Shown here: one piece after another, positions 61,749-64,000 of the stretch
Layout: every line of letters begins with the position of its first letter
Position numbering within the stretch: position 1 is the stretch's first letter
Source: Frigidibacter sp. SD6-1
GTDB lineage: Bacteria; Pseudomonadota; Alphaproteobacteria; Rhodobacterales; Rhodobacteraceae
Direction: 5' to 3'
Assembly (NCBI RefSeq): GCF_030143255.1
Contig: NZ_JARJNR010000001.1
Location: 558,001 to 622,000 of the forward strand
DNA: 64,000 nucleotides
Position numbers and translations under genes: made by a program
The notes under the pieces: generated by a model
Database searches by the model: none
What the model was told of the DNA's origin: nothing
The model's input: the letters and a program-made list of their open reading frames with translations, nothing else

Positions 61749-62862
61749 AGCGGCAGCGAACGCGCCCGGCGCCGCTCGGGTGCGCGTGATGGTGGTCGAC
61801 GATTCGCCCACGCAGCGCCGCTTGCTGGCGCATCACCTTTCGGGCGACGGGCGGCTCGCGCTTGTGGCGAGTGCCGCGGACTGCGCCGAGGCGGCTGTCC
61901 TTCTGCCAAAGGTGCGCCCCGATGTCCTTCTTCTCGATATCGAAATGCCGGGCTGCGATGGTCTGACCTTCCTCAGGCGGCTCATGGGCGACCGGCCGAT
62001 GCCGGTGGTGATCCTGTCTTCTCTCGCGGCGGCGGGAAGCGCGGCGGCGGTGGAGGCCCTGGCGCTTGGCGCCGTCGATTGCCTGGAAAAGGTGGCCGGG
62101 AGTTATGCGCGCGGGCCGCAGGGACTCGTCCAGCGCCTCATAGCCGCGTCTTCGGCGGCACCGGCACTGGCGACCCGCCGCCTGACGCTGGCGCGTGCCG
62201 CCCGGACGGCGGCGCGCAAGGCGCCTGCCGTCGCATCGGCGACGCGGCACTGGGAACGGATCTGCCTTGTCGGTGCATCGACCGGTGGCGTCGCGGCACT
62301 GGAAGAGATGCTTGCGGTGCTTCCCGCAGACGGCCCGGCCCTCGTGGTCGCGCTGCACATGCCGCCCGTCTATGTCGACCGGATCGCCGAACGCCTGGAA
62401 CGTTCGTTCCTGCCGCGCGTGACCATCGCCCGACATGGCGAGCAGATCGTGCCCGGCCGTGTCTATCTCGCGCCCGGCAAGGGATCGCATGTCGAACTGC
62501 GGCCCCTGGCGCCATTGACGCTTGCGGTGCTTCCCACAGAGGGCTCGTGCGGCCACAGTCCCTCGGTCGAGCGGCTGTTTGCCTCGGGCCTGCCGCATGC
62601 CGGCGCGATCACCGCGGTGCTTCTGAGCGGCATGGGCCGGGACGGCGCCAGGGGGATGCTGGACCTGCGTGCCCGGGGTGCCCGCACGCTGGCGCAGGAC
62701 GCAGAGACGAGCCTGATCCACGGCATGCCCGGCGCCGCTGCTGCGCTGGGGGCGGCGGAGGAACTGCTGCCACCCGTGCGGATCGGCGAGCGCCTGCTTT
62801 CGCTTTGTGCCGTCGGCGCGGGCCCGAGAACCGGCAGCCGACGCACCCAGGCCGACGGCTAG
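61729..62862 (+). CDS. cheB: Receptor methylesterase/glutamine deamidase CheB
   Basis: The 377-aa CheB has a receiver domain with Asp70 (LLLDIEMPG) and acidic pair DDS (24-26), a linker (125-175), and a catalytic domain with Ser184 in [11 protein letters not shown], His210 in ALHMPPVY and Asp305 in [10 protein letters not shown]. It demethylates MCPs to reset adaptation. I chose the ATG at 61729, which overlaps the receptor gene by 20 nt; the longer frame is not CheB-like. Its TAG shares bases with the stop of the convergent gene (CTAG at 62859-62862). Confidence 0.94.
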   Translation: MAGRNSEAAANAPGAARVRVMVVDDSPTQRRLLAHHLSGDGRLALVASAADCAEAAVLLPKVRPDVLLLDIEMPGCDGLTFLRRLMGDRPMPVVILSSLAAAGSAAAVEALALGAVDCLEKVAGSYARGPQGLVQRLIAASSAAPALATRRLTLARAARTAARKAPAVASATRHWERICLVGASTGGVAALEEMLAVLPADGPALVVALHMPPVYVDRIAERLERSFLPRVTIARHGEQIVPGRVYLAPGKGSHVELRPLAPLTLAVLPTEGSCGHSPSVERLFASGLPHAGAITAVLLSGMGRDGARGMLDLRARGARTLAQDAETSLIHGMPGAAAALGAAEELLPPVRIGERLLSLCAVGAGPRTGSRRTQADG

Positions 62863-63311
62863 AACCAGGAGACCTCGCCGCTGGGCGCGGGCTCGTTGGT
62901 CTGTGTCACGCCGCCCGCGCCCGGTGGTTCGACGGCGGCCACGTCCATCCCGAACAGCCGGTGCGCCAGATCGCGCAGGATCAGCCCGTCCGCGAGCGGG
63001 GGCGTCGCGATCGTGGGGGAGGGGGTCAGCTGGCCGGCAAGCGCGGCGAGCAGACGGGAGAGGTCGCCGAGATTCTGGGTGATCCGGTCGATGGCCTGCA
63101 GACCGGCCAGGGCCTCGTCCGGCGCCTTCCGGGCGACCCCCGAAGCCGACAAAGCGTCCTGCAGCCCGAGCGCGAGCCCGGCCAGCTGGTGAAGCTCGCC
63201 CGCGACCCGCGAAGCAAGGGCGGCGACCGTGATCTCGGCGTCGACCGTGCCCGCGTCGGGTCGGGCGGCGCGTAACTGTGGCGCGCGAAAGGGCTGTGCT
63301 GTCCCGGTCAT
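62859..63311 (-). CDS. Small helical chemotaxis-cluster protein with DxxxQ motif (CheT-like candidate)
   Basis: The 150-aa protein is mostly helical (about 25-98), with AALASRVAGELHQLAGLALG and a helix LQAIDRITQNLGDLSRLL. The latter holds Asp75-x-x-x-Gln79, the spacing of the CheZ phosphatase active site. The N-terminal 20 and C-terminal 50 residues look disordered, ending GEVSWF. It is coupled to cheR (ATGA overlap). I recall that CheT of Sinorhizobium meliloti, coded in a che operon, has a DxxxQ helix, accelerates CheY1-P decay and interacts with CheR. An HPt-like or CheR accessory protein is the alternative. Confidence 0.6.
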   Translation of the reverse strand: MTGTAQPFRAPQLRAARPDAGTVDAEITVAALASRVAGELHQLAGLALGLQDALSASGVARKAPDEALAGLQAIDRITQNLGDLSRLLAALAGQLTPSPTIATPPLADGLILRDLAHRLFGMDVAAVEPPGAGGVTQTNEPAPSGEVSWF

Positions 63312-64000
63312 CCCGTCCCTCCGCCACCGCTGCGATAGACGGTCTGGCCAAGCGCCTGCAGGCGCGCGGCGGCGCGGCCGGTCGCCCGCTCGGCATGGCC
63401 GAGGAGGAGCCAGCCGCCGTCGGCGAGCGCGTCCGCCAGCCGCGAGATAAGACGCTCGCGCGCCCGCGGCTCGAAATAGATCAGCACATTGCGGCAGAGG
63501 ATGGCGTCGAAACCCTGTGCGGCTCGCCAGTCGGCATGAAGGTTCTGCGTCCGGCATCGGACCAGCCCGCGCACCGCATCCGAGAGGGTGAACCCGTCGG
63601 CTGCGGGCTGGCAGTGGTGCCGGAAGGGGGGCGGGATCTCGTCGAGCGCGGCGGCTGGATAGAGGGCGCGTGCGGCGCGTGCGGTCTGGGTCGCGTCGAG
63701 GTCGGTCGCGAGGATTTCGATGTTCAGTCGCGCCGCATCGGGCGCCAGGTCGAGGAGCGTCAGCGCCAGCGAATAGGCTTCCTGCCCGGCGGCGCATCCG
63801 GCCGACCAGAAGCGAAGCCTGCGCCCGGCCCGCGCCTCGGCGATCAGGGGCGGCAGCAGGTTTTCGCGCATCATCCGGAAATGGTGCGGCTCGCGGAAGA
63901 AATGCGAGACATGCGTGGTCAGCAGGCCCAGAAGCGCCAGACGTTCCGCCGTGCCCTCCGGCCCGTCGATCAGGCGCAGATAGTCGCGGTAGGAACCGAG
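63308..64000 (-). CDS. cheR: Chemotaxis methyltransferase CheR, 5' end outside the window
   Basis: 230 residues are visible, lacking the N-terminal start. They show LLTTHVSHFFREPHHFRMMR, SAM motif I LRFWSAGCAAGQEAYSLALT, ILATDLDATQTARAARA, RTQNL and DAILCRNVLIYFEPRARERL. It transfers methyl groups from SAM to MCP glutamates. The ATG at 63874 that opens the longest internal ORF lies after the conserved HFFRE motif, so it is not the start; the frame stays open to the window edge. It is first in the cheR-CheT-like pair, convergent with cheB. Confidence 0.93.
   Translation of the reverse strand, partial: LGSYRDYLRLIDGPEGTAERLALLGLLTTHVSHFFREPHHFRMMRENLLPPLIAEARAGRRLRFWSAGCAAGQEAYSLALTLLDLAPDAARLNIEILATDLDATQTARAARALYPAAALDEIPPPFRHHCQPAADGFTLSDAVRGLVRCRTQNLHADWRAAQGFDAILCRNVLIYFEPRARERLISRLADALADGGWLLLGHAERATGRAAARLQALGQTVYRSGGGGTG

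Noticed and set aside
59931-61811. 626-aa open frame antisense to the chemoreceptor
   Set aside because: It is the mirror of the MCP signalling domain codons; no independent family resemblance.
61555-63396. 613-aa minus-strand frame over cheB
   Set aside because: It overlaps cheB and the CheT-like gene in another frame and carries only Arg/Pro-rich sequence.

Overview
The window looks like a chromosomal segment of an alphaproteobacterium of the Rhodobacter/Paracoccus group (Rhodobacterales, Paracoccaceae). The evidence is the uniformly high GC, near-gapless packing with many ATGA start/stop overlaps, the block dusB-ntrB-ntrC-ntrY-ntrX-hfq-hflX, fused ispDF, trpC-moaC-moeA-lexA with GTTC-type SOS boxes, and several short proteins I know only from this group. 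I see no phage, insertion sequence, integron or CRISPR array. One small low-GC islet (about 39.5-40.1 kb) looks foreign.

Layout. 0-1.9 kb: end of a type I secretion ABC transporter and its HlyD-family adaptor. 1.9-8.6 kb: a TetR-aminotransferase-ThDP decarboxylase operon, divergent from a four-gene polar amino acid ABC importer. 8.7-13.5 kb: ilvD, an aldo-keto reductase, an HpaI-type aldolase and an AcuI-type acrylyl-CoA reductase. 13.6-20.1 kb: trpC-moaC-moeA-lexA, a GST, two c-type cytochromes and a divergent LysR regulator. 20.2-27 kb: hpt, a COQ10/RatA-like protein, ssb, a membrane-anchored LuxR-type protein, a lytic transglycosylase, a monooxygenase-fold protein, an MFS pump with a DsbA-like partner, a DUF2852 protein and a YbaK protein. 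27.2-33 kb: glnE, then eda-edd. 33-40 kb: an rRNA methyltransferase overlapping a PIN-domain gene, xerD, a conserved exported protein with a tiny membrane protein, aroK-aroB and the low-GC orphan. 40-53 kb: amtB, pncC-pgpA-ispDF, the ntr block, hfq-hflX and ridA. 53.3-58.5 kb: tRNA-Gly(CCC), an enolase-superfamily enzyme and zwf-pgl-pgi. 58.6-64 kb: a very large chemoreceptor, cheB, and convergently a CheT-like gene and cheR, cut by the window edge.

How the genes work together. The enzymes from glucose 6-phosphate through the Entner-Doudoroff pathway are here in two loci 22 kb apart (edd-eda and zwf-pgl-pgi). Both carry the same GTTAGCGCTAAC palindrome upstream, which suggests one LacI-family regulator of the CceR/PckR type. 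Nitrogen control is also concentrated here: ntrBC, ntrYX, glnE and amtB. Both NtrC and NtrX lack the sigma-54-contacting GAFTGA loop. The chemotaxis genes form a compact adaptation module: the receptor ends in a GWEEF tether, and cheB, cheR and a small DxxxQ protein lie next to it.

Non-coding structure is unusually rich. Three convergent gene pairs are separated by AT-cored palindromic hairpins, two of them tandem pairs, followed by GCGCGCGCC or a variant. A TATTTG...CCA...TGAA element occurs four times, including one inverted pair. A complex inverted-repeat element occurs twice in opposite orientation with a 30-nt identical core. I found no clearly new multi-gene system. The best candidates for new biology are the CheT-like gene, the repeat families, the low-GC orphan and the PIN/methyltransferase overlap. 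No intergenic stretch exceeds 300 bases; the longest is 262 bases, before dusB.
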